Below the pieces are notes generated by a model that had not been told where the DNA came from, did no database searches, and saw only the letters and a list, made by a program, of their open reading frames with translations. A program made the position numbers and the translations under genes. Positions 48,691 through 61,070 of a stretch of DNA of 64,000 nucleotides are shown piece after piece. This stretch comes from Solea solea (taxonomy: Eukaryota; Chordata; Actinopteri; Pleuronectiformes; Soleidae): assembly GCF_958295425.1 (NCBI RefSeq), contig NC_081139.1, positions 21,023,888 through 21,087,887 of the forward strand. Reading direction: 5' to 3'. Each line of letters begins with the position of its first letter. The stretch's first letter is position 1.

Positions 48691-48915
48691 TGCCTTGTTC
48701 GTGACCCGGTCGCAACAAGGGCCTTTCTGCTGAGTTTGCATGTTCTCCCCATGTGTGCGTGTGTGAGTTTTCTCTAGGTCCCATAGTCCAAAAACATGCA
48801 GATTTGGGGATTAGGCAAATTGGTGGATGTGGATGGTTGTTTGTCTCTCTATGTGGCCCTGTGATCCCTGTGACCCTCATGTAGAAGATAAAGCGATAGA
48901 AGATGAGTGAGTGAT
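48690..48915 (+). mobile_element. SINE family A, second copy head-to-tail, internally deleted
   Basis: It starts CTCTTGCCTTGTTCGTGACC (head with B-box remnant), repeats the CAAGGGCCTTTCTGC and CATGTTCTCCCCATGTG blocks, and ends CTCATGTAGAAGATAAAGCG. It follows the first copy almost directly. Confidence 0.7.
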
Positions 48916-48967
48916 TAACTTAATCTCTCATCTGATAGTCTCTGGACTGTGACTGTGCACAGGGATA

Positions 48968-48970
<3 letters not shown>

Positions 48971-49012
<42 letters not shown>
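48971..49012. repeat. (CA)21 microsatellite
   Basis: Uninterrupted 42-bp CA run. Confidence 0.98.
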
Positions 49013-49014
<2 letters not shown>

Positions 49015-49065
49015 GAGAACATGCACACTCCACTCAGTAAGACCCTCAGTGGAACAGGTGACGCT
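49005..49065 (-). mobile_element. SINE family A fragment, inverted, fused to the CA run
   Basis: CACAGGGAGAACATGCACAC then TCCACTCAGTAAGACCCTCA is the reverse complement of the family A body, as in the copy at 14340-14390. Confidence 0.6.
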
Positions 49066-50422
49066 TTGCTGTGATGCATTTAAATGGCCGCAATAATTCA
49101 AGGGCGCGGTGAATCTTTAGTTGACTTCATTTATGAATTAATCAGAGCAAAGTATGCTATAGATTTTTAATTATTTATTCATAGTGATCCTGCCGTCGTG
49201 GTCGTTGTGCCAAGACGATGGAGCACACACACTCTGCTTTAACATCCATTTAAAAATGAAAAGCACTTAAAGTCTTTGCTGTTTGTGTTTTAACTATTTG
49301 GTTTATATTGCTTTGTTTTTAATATCTTTGTGTCTTCTCATTTTGAGTTAAAACATTTTGTGACGCACTCCGTGAATTTATTTTTAGGTACTGTATATTA
49401 TGTGTATTATAGTGAGCATCAATATATGACTTTTTGACTGCCTGTCAGTTAAAAGCCTTCTTTTTACTCGCACGAGGCACATGCTCTGCACATAAATATG
49501 CTCTGAACTGTTAGGTGGCCTTTAAAGACATTGTCAACACAATAACGTCTGCCAGTGCATCGTGGTTGGAATAGAAAGGAAACAATTCCATGAATGTTAC
49601 CTACACATGTCAAAGTTGTTTTCACACCCACACACATTTAATAAGCTCCGTTGAAGCTGTAAAAGAGACATGTGACCATTGTGGGAGGTCTCTGTGTTTC
49701 ACACGGTGTTTGATAAAGTTTACATGTAACTTCCTCTCTTCGTTACTGTAATTTCAACATTTCAAAAAAGCTGCTTACGAAGACAAATCTCAGTTGGTTA
49801 CAGAAATTCAACATAGGCTACTTTCACATGACCGAATATAATTAATTTCAGGACATATTTGAAAGGTCAAGGTTTCATGACTCCATGTGTCTCGCTTCTA
49901 AACATGACTGCCCTCTCAAACATACGCACTAATAGCCTCTCTGCACTAATAGACCCCCCCATAGAGGAAATTTAAAAATTGAAGCTATCGCAGCAAATAT
50001 GTGGGTGAGATTTAGCTCTCGAGAACAGCAGGTCAGTGACATACAGTAGGTTTAAAGATGTGTGGATTCTCATATCTATCCAAATAACTATCCACAGATC
50101 AGATCGGCCATATATCTGATCCAGGACCATACAAGTGACCCAAATCTGATCTGAAAATTGGAAATGACAAAAAAATCACATCTGTGTTAGAAAAATCGAA
50201 ATGTGACTTGCTTTAGCCTGATAATGTGATCATAACCATGATAATTTTGGAGAACACAAGCCCAACACCCCAGGCAGAGATGATCATATATATCTAGAGT
50301 ATCTATATATCTATATATAGATATATATATATATACACATACACTAGATTATGTGCTGCATTATTAAAACCTATCAAGAGTCGCCTGAAAACATTAAATT
50401 ACTGAAGAAGTCTGGGAGTGTC

Positions 50423-50525
50423 TGCCCCATATCTGCTGGGATTAACCCCAGTTCCCCCCACGATCCTCAACAGGATAAGTGGTAGATAATGAATAAATAA
50501 ATGAATGAATAAATGAATGAATGAT
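50423..50525 (+). mobile_element. SINE family A tail fragment with (GAAT)n tail
   Basis: CTGCTGGGATTAACCCCAGT, CACGATCCTCAACAGGATAA and GTGGTAGATAATG lead into GAATAAATGAATGAAT units. Confidence 0.6.
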
Positions 50526-51289
50526 GAACATGTCATGTTTTTTATTGTACACTGCAGAATGGAAAAATCTGGACTAACACCTCGGCAGTAATGAAGGTGA
50601 ATTTGCTTTAGACAGACTGAAACATTAACACACATTAGGACACAACAGAATATCACTAATCAATCAGTAAGAGACATACAGTGAACGACATACTGACAAA
50701 GAATCAAAGACTTTGTGATTCTAAATCAACTAGACATGGATGTACACACACACGTCTACTTTTACCGCCACATTCACCGTTGTGCTCTTGCTGTCTTTGC
50801 AAACCATAAATGCAGTGGCCTCGTTTGTGTGAGTTGGATCATATTTTACTTGTGAAAATATGATCCACTGTTTATGCTTCTTCAGGTTGAATGATTGTCG
50901 ATGAATGGCTCTTGCATGTTCATGACTGGACAATGATCTTTTTTGTTGATCAGTGGAAAAAGCCAATGATTCATCAGACTAATTTGCTGTCTAATGGTGC
51001 ATTTAACTGTTGATAATGCTTTGCTGAGGCCTGTTTCATTCCTGTCAAACTGTTGTATGACAAGTTTCTTGGAACAGAAGAATTCACTTGTGAAACTTCT
51101 CATGGGCACTTCTCATGGGCAAAATTGTGTTTTCAGTCGTTCTCCAACCTGTTTGCAGCCGTCTCACTTTACCAGCACTGTTGTTGCTGTTGCTGTTGCT
51201 TCCATTTGTCTTGACAGAAAATGATTCACTCCCTGTGTGGAGTGTCAGTGGGTGACAAAAGATCTAAAGTACAATCCAAAGAAACTTTA

Positions 51290-51854
51290 CACCTGGCATT
51301 AAAATGTGTTTTCTATGATCAGATTGCAATCACATTGCAATACAGCTGAGACACATTGAGGACAGATTTATATCAGATCTGCCAAACCACTTCCGGAGGT
51401 GGTCAGAGACGCATTGTGACCACATTGAACAAACATGTAAATGCCATGAGTCTCTGATGCGTCTCTGCTCCACCCACAACAACTACGTGAGGGGAAATAC
51501 GCTGGTGGCTCTGAGCACGGCTGACATGACAACGGCAACATAACTGCAAAGTCTCTTCTGCTTTTGTCGGTTGAAGACGACTTCTTCCCCTGCTCTGAAA
51601 AGCAAAGAGGAGTCCATACAATAGTGTGACTTCACGTGCCGCTAACGTTGTTGTTGTTGTTGTTGATATGGCAGCGCACAGGATGTGACGCCGTAGTCTG
51701 CAGGAAATCTTTGCAGAAGAAAAGGGGGAGTGACCTTGATCAGATAGCAATCAAATCTTGATGTGGACACTGGAGATGCATGTTAATACCAGGTCCAAAC
51801 GCATGTAGAGAAGCGCTCTCCAATCACAGAAAACACATTCTAATGCCAGATGTG
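51290..51854. mobile_element. MITE, 565 bp, with ~25-bp terminal inverted repeats
   Basis: The left end CACCTGGCATTAAAATGTGT continues TTTCT. The inverted right end is CACATCTGGCATTAGAATGT then GTTTTCT. Sub-terminal DNA contains further copies of the same words (GCATGTTAATACCAGG). A 115-aa minus frame inside has no recognisable domain and is probably incidental. Confidence 0.75.
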
Positions 51855-52009
51855 AAGAAGGCCAGAGAGAGTGTCATGTGGCGCTGAGAGTCTTATTCAA
51901 TGTTGTGTGAACTCATTTGACAATGGTTTGAATGTAACAGACATTTGTTTATTTTTAAAAGCTACTCACTAAAGCTTTAAGTCCAAAGGTGCTCCGTCCT
52001 ATATGGAGA

Positions 52010-52480
52010 TCAGAATCAGAATCAGAATCAGAATCAGCTTTATTGGCCAAGTATGTAACACATACAAGGAATTCGACTCCGGTTTTTCAAACACACGCTG
52101 TACATGAAACATAGACATCAACATAACTTAACATACATTTGACAAGAGTGAATAAAAAAGGTGACCAGAGGTCCGGTTTATTTTTAAATATATATATATA
52201 TAAACGATAAAGTGCAGATAGTGAATAGATAAATAAACAAATAAACTGGTCAAGTGTTCAGTAATGTGACGGCCTGGGGGAAGAAACTGTTCTTGTGTCT
52301 AGCAGTTTTGGTGTACAGTGTTCTGTAACGCCTGCCAGAGGGAAGAAGATCAAACAGGTTATTTCCGGGATGTGATAGATCTGCAGAGATACTACCTGCC
52401 CGTTTCTTGACTCTGGATGTGTTCAAGAGATGACTACTGGGAGTATCTCTGACAAGAATATGATTCTAAAAGCAGAAATG
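52010..52480 (-). mobile_element. Retroposon (LINE-like) fragment with (GATTCT)n tail
   Basis: AGAATCAGAATCAGAATCAG followed by CTTTATTGGCCAAGTATGT and ACATACAAGGAATTCGACTC is a widespread fish retroposon 3' end, inverted here so that the hexamer tail is at the left. Further words are GGCCTGGGGGAAGAAACTGT and CGCCTGCCAGAGGGAAGAAG. It is 5'-truncated and carries a TA run at 52190-52202. Confidence 0.7.
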
Positions 52481-53816
52481 AACCATAATGAATCATTGCT
52501 GATCAGAAGACTATCCTGCTTTTAGTGTATAGTTATAAGCTATTTGCTCGACCTGTGCTTTGTCAGTCAAATGAACCGATTGATTGTGCATCGTTTTCTT
52601 CTTGATCATTCACCTGGACCTCTTTGTCACTGTTGTATTTTCCCAGGGCTTTGTGTAAAGCCTATGCTTTCATTGAAGACCTATATCTTTGTGCAGACAG
52701 CATCTCAGTTTATCTTGCAAGTGAACAGGGAGCTTGAATAATGTGTTGAAATAGCTTAGACAAGACAGCCATGGATTTTAAGGATATATGGACGCTGCTA
52801 AGCTGGTGACTGATTATTTGCTGCATTCACAGCAAAGACAGTAAATCTTACATGACCAAACTTAGCCCATCGCTTTTTTTTTCTATTCATCTGTCTTTTG
52901 CGCTATATCAGTCCAACATTTCTCTATCTTGTCCTCTTCTCTTTCGGCCATATAACGACTGTGCATCGTGTTAGATTAGATCCTATAAATCTTGTATTTG
53001 TTGTATTTAAGTAGGTCTTCACTGTACTACCGTTTTGCAAAAATACTAATTATTTACTGTTCATCAACAGGTGAGTTAGCTGGTCACAGGCTGAGACTCT
53101 GTCTGCTCTTTGCTCAGCGTAAGTGAAATGCAGCGATGGATACCACAGCACCTGAATAATTCATGTCGGCTCAGGCTCTGGCTATGTGTTTTAAATACTG
53201 GTTATAGACCAGGAAGATATGAATCATTCATCACAGGCGATTAAACTCTGCTGTTAATTAACCCTCATTCTCTAGTAGGAGTATGGAGGGGGGTCAGCGG
53301 CTGGTCACTGCCCTGACCTACAGACCACCTGTTTCTGCGTTTTTCTGTCACTCCAGAGTTTCTCTCTCCATCTTTCTGGGGCAGTGGGTGATAGTTTGTC
53401 TTTTCTTGGAAAGAAAAGGTCAATTCTCTTGACTCTGACCATGTGTTTTATGGTCGGTTGTTTCCAGCAACCCGTTATTTTGTATTTAGGTGCTGTAATT
53501 TCCAAGAGTATCCAGTATTGTTCAGCATACAGTAAATGACTCGTGTTTGGAGTGTACTGAGTATGTTACACGTTAAGTGTGTGTGTTGTGTGCGTGTGTG
53601 TGTGTGTGTGTAATTGCCGTGACGAGACAAGATGTTGAGAACTCAGTGGTGCATGTCGTCAGACTGCTCGAATGCTCCGTGGATGGCCCACAGAGAGGAG
53701 AAAGGAGGGAAAGAGAGACAGGAGTGGGTAGAGGAGTAACAGAGAGGAGAGAGGGATAGATGAATAAACAATGTCTGTTGTTAAAACAACAGAGAACTTT
53801 GCAGATAGTAGCCGTC

Positions 53817-53820
<4 letters not shown>

Positions 53821-53862
<42 letters not shown>
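53821..53862. repeat. (TG)21 microsatellite
   Basis: Uninterrupted 42-bp TG run; a shorter one lies at about 53576-53612. Confidence 0.98.
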
Positions 53863-53865
<3 letters not shown>

Positions 53866-54963
53866 TTTCCATTTTGTAAAGAAATTGAGGATTTATTGAA
53901 GAGAATGGATTGTGTACTTTTAAAACGCCTGGTTCATTCATTAATACAAAAACAGTACTAGTCTACCGTATGTGTATATTGGTATCTGCATTCAAATGTA
54001 GATATTATTTTGCCTGTGATGTTTACACCCTTTAGTTCTTCTGTCTCTTCAAGTGTCTGACATGACTAGTGAAGGCAAAGTTATGATCAAAAGAGATGGC
54101 ACATTTCTAAAATGAACATCATATCATATTATTTAGACACTGATTATAACCAAAAACCTCCCCGTTGCAATCCAGTCTGAGGCATAGGGGATTTCTAAAT
54201 ACAGTGATGTTGGTGAAAGGAGCTACAAATCTGTCAACGTGTGCAAAGTGGTTGCAAAGCTGTGAAATCCAATATAAAGACAACCAAAGTTGGTGAAGCC
54301 AATCTAAATGTAGCGATGCACTGTGCCGTTATGGGCTATATAAATGTCGTCACTATACTGACACCGGTGGAATTAACCATCTTGGAATAATGCATGAACC
54401 CAAGTTGGAATAATTTTCTTGTTCCGACATCGCCTGAGTGCAGCATTAAATTATAAAACATCTGGCAGTGAATAAAAGAGTGAAGCTTAGAGGAGATAAG
54501 TGCGACCTATGGAAGAATGCACAGGACGTAAGCCAATGGGGTAAGAACAAGAATGGCTTCAAACATGCTCCCCAATTAGAGCAATGTACTACATCCAAAT
54601 ATACCTCAGTAATTTGGCTTATTATCATATCACAGTATGGAAGAACTGCTGTAATGTCCTGGCATCATACAGCCTCTCCTCACCATACACTCCATTCAGC
54701 TTGTTTTGCAGAGGATTTATCTTTAAGGGGGAAAAGGAAGGAGAAATATTGGAAGAGGGAGGCGGAAAAGAGACAGGGCCTCTGAGGACCCCGTTGATTT
54801 CTGTCAAGTGAGCAGCATTTTAATTCTATGTGCCAAGGCCAGCAGACTACAGATGGACATGCACACATAACTACAATCATTTTTTATTTGTGGATGTCCT
54901 CTGCCTTGCTCTACAGTCAATCTAAAGCCTCTTTCAGACAACAATTAGCAGGTAGTCTGCAAT

Positions 54964-55048
54964 TAGAGGTCCAGTGTGTAACATTTAGCAGTGTTTATTG
55001 GCAGACATGGGATAAATTACCCTTAGTTCTCACCATTGGAGGTCACTT
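54964..55048 (+). repeat. Dispersed repeat starting AGGTCCAGTGTGTAACATTTAG
   Basis: GAGGTCCAGTGTGTAACATT then TAGCAGTGTTTATTGGCAG is a frequent fish interspersed word. A related diverged copy begins at about 59155 (AGGTCCAGTAACATTTAG). Confidence 0.5.
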
Positions 55049-55049
55049 A

Positions 55050-55500
55050 AGTTGTGTTTCTACATTATGAAATGGTTAGGTTTGGTACGTTAAGTATATT
55101 TTTTTTTGCGTTTACATAGTACCAAAATAACTGGCCCCAGCCATTGCGGTACAACACTTAAAAGGTACATTATGCTCCATGACAGTCAGCTGACAGAGGC
55201 GACAGAAAAACCTCCCTTCCTTGCGACAGGTGTTTCTTCAACGGCCACAGTCTATTCTCATAGAAAGCTTGACGTCTTGTTGAGACAAACAGCCACAATT
55301 GTTGTCTGCTGTGTCGTGTTCGATGTCACCATTCGATGTTGTTGCACCGGTACAGCATCATACTACGTATCTCACTGACGCGGCCATTGGGCACAGCCCT
55401 CACCCGGCCAACAAAGTTCTCCGTCGAAAGGCAAGCCTGACCCAGGGCTTTACCGTTCCAAACCATACCGTACTGTACCAAACTGATGGAAACACAGCAT
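55050..55500. mobile_element. MITE, family with GTGTTTCCATCA ends, copy 1 (both ends)
   Basis: The left end is GTTGTGTTTCTACATTATGA. The inverted right end is ATGCTGTGTTTCCATCAGTT. Interior landmarks are GCTGACAGAGGCGACAG, GCATCATACTACGTATCTC and CAAGCCTGACCCAGGGC. It is followed 460 bp later by an inverted relative. Confidence 0.7.
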
Positions 55501-55961
55501 AATTCATAATTCTACCTTTAACACCACTCCCATTGACAGAGGTTTTTCACCCCTGCCTGAGCTGCGCACGAATTGTATTGTCACAAATGTGCCAGAAACA
55601 TAACGAGTCAGGAAGAAAACACAACTACACCATGGTTTATTGACAATGTTGCACTGATTCTTTTGTATCGTTTACTTCTGTCTCTCGATTGACATGTATG
55701 ACAATGACATGTAATGATTGATGAAAAATACTGTGTTGTAACAAAGTAAGGTTCACCACAACCATGGCTAGTATGAGTGTTCATAACATGAATCCCCAAA
55801 TGAGGCAGCAATGTGCATCTTTGCCTGCAGACAAAAAAGAAATTAGTGTGTTCACCAACACTTATCGGAGCTGAAGCCAATAAAAACCTAAGTGCTTTAC
55901 AGAGTCTTTGACTGGGAGTGAATACAGAGTAAGCACATTATTAAGATCTTAATACACTAAT

Positions 55962-56330
55962 GCTGTGTATCCATCATGGTATGGTTTTGTTTGGTGCCCT
56001 GGGTCAGGCTTGTGTTTCCACTGAGAACAGTATTTGGTAGGCGGGGTGTGGGCTGTGCCCGATGGCTACGTAGTGTGACGTCATACCAGTGTGACGCAAC
56101 AGCCAACAACATCAACACAACAGACAACAATGGAGGACATCCAACAGGTCTTTTTTTTCCTTCTGTCTCAACAAGACGTCAAGCCGTGCGCCTCGACTTC
56201 CATAGGATATTTACACCAAACTCAAGGGAGTGACCTTTTTTCTGTCGCCCAATCAGCTGACGGCACTGTGCCATTTTACTCTGGTAGCCCAAGGGAAAGG
56301 TGCCAAAGAATGGAACAGTTTTAAAGTTAT
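55962..56330. mobile_element. MITE, same family, copy 2, inverted and right-truncated
   Basis: ATGCTGTGTATCCATCATGG, CCCTGGGTCAGGCTTGTG, GGGCTGTGCCCGATGGCTAC and CAGCTGACGGCACTGTGCC align, in order, to the reverse complement of 55050-55500. Confidence 0.7.
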
Positions 56331-56820
56331 AATCACCAGAGCTGTTCACCTGTAGCCCGTTCAGGTTTTCTAACTTTATTCATCACAATGCCATGTATAT
56401 CTATCTATGCTAGAGATCCTCGTGTTTTTTTAACATTTATTCTCAGAGATTATTTCAACCCAAACAAAATGAGCTTGGTTTTCCTGAACATTTACACAAC
56501 GTTGGTGTCCACAACTCACATTTTGCAATTATACTGGAGTGTATCCACTTAGGTTCTCTTTTATGGAGTCTTTTAAATTCATCTGACAGTCTTGTTCTGA
56601 AATTTAGTTAGTGAAAATAGTATGACTTTTTTAATCATTTAGTGTTAGAAGGGGCGGGACATCTCAGTTTTACTGTATAAAAATGTTGATTATTATGTTT
56701 GATTATTGAAACCTTTGGCGAGCTACTTAGAAAGGGACTGGGAGCTACCGGTAGCTCACGAGCTACGCGTTGGAGACCCCAGAATGTAGTATATTGCTGA
56801 CAGTGCCTGGGACTGATAGA

Positions 56821-56828
<8 letters not shown>

Positions 56829-56857
<29 letters not shown>

Positions 56858-56877
56858 GTGGTGGTGGTGGTGGTGGG
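56829..56877. repeat. (GT)n(GGT)n compound microsatellite
   Basis: About 14 GT units change directly into about seven GGT units. Confidence 0.95.
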
Positions 56878-58904
56878 GGAGTGACAGGCAGTGACGGTGG
56901 GTACACAGCGTAACCTTTAGAGTGGAGCCACAGGAGCATGACGGCCAGACTCCAAGGTAACAGAGAGAGAGACAGTGAGAGGTGCGCTGGGGTTGTTGGG
57001 GGGAGAAGGAGAAAGTCGACAGGTAGGGGAGACAGAAACTTCAATGTATTTGTGTCATCTGCTCTTCTGTCTGTTTGCTTTGCTGTGTCCCACTGCAAAA
57101 CTGTAGCAGACAAGAGGTCACATAAAAAAAGTTTTGAGAACACACCTATTTACCTTCTCCCTGGGTGTAAGATGACACAAAAGATAGATCTGGATTTCTG
57201 TCTTGGAATAAAAACAACACCATACCCACATTTTTCTGACAGTATCACTGCTTAATGTTATCATTACATTTTTGCATTCAACTTAGAATGCTCAGGTCGC
57301 AGCCCACAGAGATTTCTGGAGGGGTGCAGAATACCAATATCAGTAAAAGTTATTAGTGATCCTGCAAGTGTAACTAGACAGGGGGGGCTGCCAATAATCA
57401 ACAACTGCATCGAAAACCAAAACGCTCACAAAGTAGCACAAAACCACACCGTTAAACTTTGACAAAACGGATGGAGAGAAGTCTGATGAACGTTGAATCA
57501 CAAATAAATCACGTTGACACAAAAAAATACATTTTGTCAGTGTAGACAGTGAAACATGGAAGTGGGATTATGTTGATACAGTGCTGCATGAGTGCAGAAT
57601 GTGCAGGGGGATGACATTTATAGATGGCACTGTAAGTGCAAATTTGTGTATAACACGCATACCCAAACACACAAGATGCCACAAGAAGAAAAATGTGAGA
57701 CCAGAAACCCTGTGCCCTGATTTGCAGAAATTAAATATGTTTTTTAAAATAGAAGCTAAATTACAAAATGAAAGACAAACCAGAAAGATGGACATGTAAC
57801 ATGTTTTTAAACATTTAAAGATACTTGGGCTTTAGCTTAAAAACCAATAAAATGTGTTCAATGTACTCCAGTGTGTACTGTGTGCTGTGTTCAGTGTTGT
57901 TGGTTTGGATTGTGGCTCGTTGTTTTATTTGATTGTTTTTTGTTGCATATTATTGGAGTTTTTACCGTGCAGACATGCCCATTCTAATCTGTACTATACA
58001 CATACAAACTGACTACATACACATATGTTCACATGACACACATAGAGTCCAGATTCATATGCACATACCCAACCAGATGCAGACACACTACTTGGGCCTG
58101 GGCCTGTGGCTGTGACAAGCCTTGCTGTCTGCTGCGGTCCTCTCCCAGGCTTTGGGAGAGGATGGGGAAGAATGCTAAAGAAACCAGGAGAAGCCAAGCA
58201 TATAGTTCCACTGTGCAAGCTGGGGGAGGTGGAGGCTCAAAGTGAGGGAGGAGAGGATGGATGCTGCTCACCACACAGCTCCCTTTCTCTTTCCATCCCC
58301 TTCCTCTCCGAGCATCCTCTCAGTCTGCCGAGACCCCATGTGTGTCAGCCAAGCAGTGGAGCATCCCCTCTGTTTATTTCACCTTTTTTTTGCTGCTGCT
58401 CCTGCATTCTCTCCTTCATCGCTTCTGTCTTTTCCTTTCTTTTTTATTTGAACTATTTTAAGGATTTTTGTGGTGCAGAGGTAGGCATTTCAGAAAAGTA
58501 AAGGCAATATAGAAATAAGAAGCGGTGGGAATGAGAGCAGGTGGAATTGGAATTGTACTGTATGCGTGCACAAATGATCCTGTGACAACAGGATTATCGA
58601 TTTGATAATGACCGGATTATCTCAGGAAAGAAACATAAACCTAACTTGTGAAGGTAAACTGGCCTAGTGGTCCTACAGAGAGGTAGCCCTGGTCAGAGTG
58701 TGTTTGTGTTGTTTCCTGTTAAACTTCTCCTCTGCAGATGTCAGCTGAAGAAGGAGACTTGGAGGCGGAGACATGCAGGAAGAAGGCAATTACTGTTGTG
58801 GAGCATTTTGTTTTGTTTGTAGAAGCAGTATTGTGTGGCCTGCTGCTAATGAGGCCCCGCGAGCTTGTTAATAATGAATTGGGCAAAAAGGTGACACAGG
58901 GACT

Positions 58905-59066
58905 GTGTGTGTGTGTGTCTGTGTGTGTGTGTGTATGGTGGAGGTGGTTGGTGGTGTAATCTCACCAGACCAGTGTTGACATTCTCTCTGATAGGCCCCC
59001 AGGCTGAATATGGTATCACAGCACTGTTTGATATTGATCTGTACACACACACACACACACACACAT
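58905..59066. repeat. GT run and inverted CA run 110 bp apart
   Basis: GT units at 58905-58934 and CA units at 59043-59065 form a potential stem with the intervening 110 bp as loop. Confidence 0.85.
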
Positions 59067-59851
59067 TTTTCCTCCATCTCTGCGCTGAAGCTTTTGCATC
59101 TTGTTGCTGTAAACTGTGACTTTGACTAAAATCCAATCACAGTTCTCTGATCAAAGGTCCAGTAACATTTAGTACGATGTTGTGGCATAAATTGAATACA
59201 CCTACAATAAGAATATTTATAGTATTTAAATTTGGTTTTCTTAGCTTAAAGGTCTTTGAACACTGGACGTGTGGCAAATATACGGGACGACCGGGTGAAT
59301 AATTAATAAAGTGGTTAGCTGTGAGTTTGTCAGAAAAGGAAGCATCTTTTATATGTACTTTATAGGGAAGGGCCTTGATCATGGAAGCAGCCATCTCATC
59401 TTGCAGCTGCCTGAACTGACAAAGAATCCAGAGCACATGTTTTGCATTTTGAAGTGAAGCTTATTATACAAATGAAGAAAATGTCATCCTCTCTAGTACG
59501 TGAGCAGATAAGTCGTCCATTTGTTACTTTTGGCAGTATCTCCGTTCGATGTCACACGGGACCTTTGATGAAACTTTGTCAGTGTGATCACGTTAGCACA
59601 CTGATCTTTGATTGATTACCATTGTCTCATAGAGCTGCAAGAATTCTTAGTCTTTTTTTCTTCATCGTGTTTGTTTTTTGTTTTTTTTTTAGATTTATTG
59701 TATTCTGATTGAATCAATTTCAGCAGGTTTCCTCCCAACGGCAGTGTTGTTTGTCAACGCTAAAGAGCTCAAGGATTTGGGATCTGATCTGAGAGCCGAC
59801 TCACCTGTGTTAAGTGAAACCGTCACCTCAGTATGCAAGCGGCTTGCTCTT

Positions 59852-59876
59852 TGTGTGTGTGTGTGTGTGTGTGTGT
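59852..59876. repeat. (GT)n microsatellite
   Basis: Twelve GT units. Similar short runs lie at 61124-61141 and 63147-63167. Confidence 0.9.
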
Positions 59877-61052
59877 TTTTGCTGTATGTGTTTAGTTCAG
59901 GAGAGAGAGAATTATCACTACCCTCACTTTGGTGTCCAAACGAAGCCCCACATATTCCTCCAGGCTAACACCTCCCTGAGGAAAGAGGATCAGACAGTCT
60001 GCGAGAGGCATAAAGCTGTGTGTCTGTGCGTGTGTGTGACCAGCAGCTGTGTTGAAAGGTTTAGTTTGGCATGGACCAGAAGGACCAAGGCTTCTCCTTC
60101 ATTACATTTCCTCCACACCAAAACCAAAGTTCCTCTTTGTCTCTCTCTGTCTTCATAATGAATACAACCCGATTCTTCCATTTCTCCTTTTAGCTTTCCA
60201 GTGTACTGCGTAGTTGTTAATAGCCTCTGTCAACACCAGCGGTCTTTTTTCTGTCTGTCAGCCTGCTTTTCCCCCCCATTATCTTTAAAATGTGAAAAAG
60301 AAAAAATACTTTCAGCATCCCGCTTTTCTCTATATAGCTGTCTCTTAATGACATTTTCTCCCAGTGCATCATAAACCTTTTCTTCTCTCTTCTCTCTCTC
60401 CCACTCACCTCTGTAGAGACTGTGACCAAAAATATACCGTCTTATTTAAAAGGCATATTTGTATGCCTCCCTCCAGCCATTAAGTTCTTCCTCTCGTCTT
60501 TGGCCTCCTTTCATTTTTCTTCCCTTTCTTTTACCCGTTTGTACATCCTGCCACTGAGAGCAGAGACGTGAGGCGCGCGCTCCTCCTAAGGTATTACTCA
60601 ATCGATTTGTCTCTTCCCATCATCTTCGTCTCCTGTCTCCGTCTTCCATTCAAGAGACTAATGGACAGATGGGTATTTTAAACCCGTTTAAGTCCACTTT
60701 TCATATGACAGTCTTGTGCGTCAAGTGTATGCATCATGCGTTGGCAATCATGCATCTCAACAGCCGCAACTGTCTGCTGTCACCTTATCAAGTTGTCTCT
60801 TGTCGAACAACTTCACGTGTAGTTACCCTAAAGGTGTCTCATCCACTCTCTTACCCTCGCTCTCTCTATAGCTCCCTATGTGTCTTCCGACAGTATCTCC
60901 CTCGCCCTCTGACCAGCCTGTCCCTCTGGGGCAGGACAGAGGAGCACCCAGTGGACCACAACAGACCTTGTCTATTTCTGTCTTCCTCTCCTCATGTCAC
61001 AGGCAGCCTGAGGACACAGTGAATGACCCCCTCAGTCATCTCTCATCAGCTG

Positions 61053-61070
61053 GATTGACAGCTGTCAATC
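61053..61070. promoter_or_regulatory. Perfect 18-bp palindrome matching a MEIS/TGIF dimer site
   Basis: GATTGACAGCTGTCAATC is its own reverse complement and contains TGACAGCTGTCA, the known in vitro dimer motif of TGIF and MEIS/PKNOX (TALE homeodomain) factors. No gene is within 28 kb on the visible side, so any target is unknown. Confidence 0.45.

Noticed and set aside
51403..51750. 115-codon minus-strand frame inside the MITE
   Set aside because: It includes a poly-Thr run from a GTT microsatellite and no transposase motif. Probably incidental.
53573..53941. Frames rich in Thr-His or Val-Cys repeats
   Set aside because: They are translations of TG/CA microsatellites.
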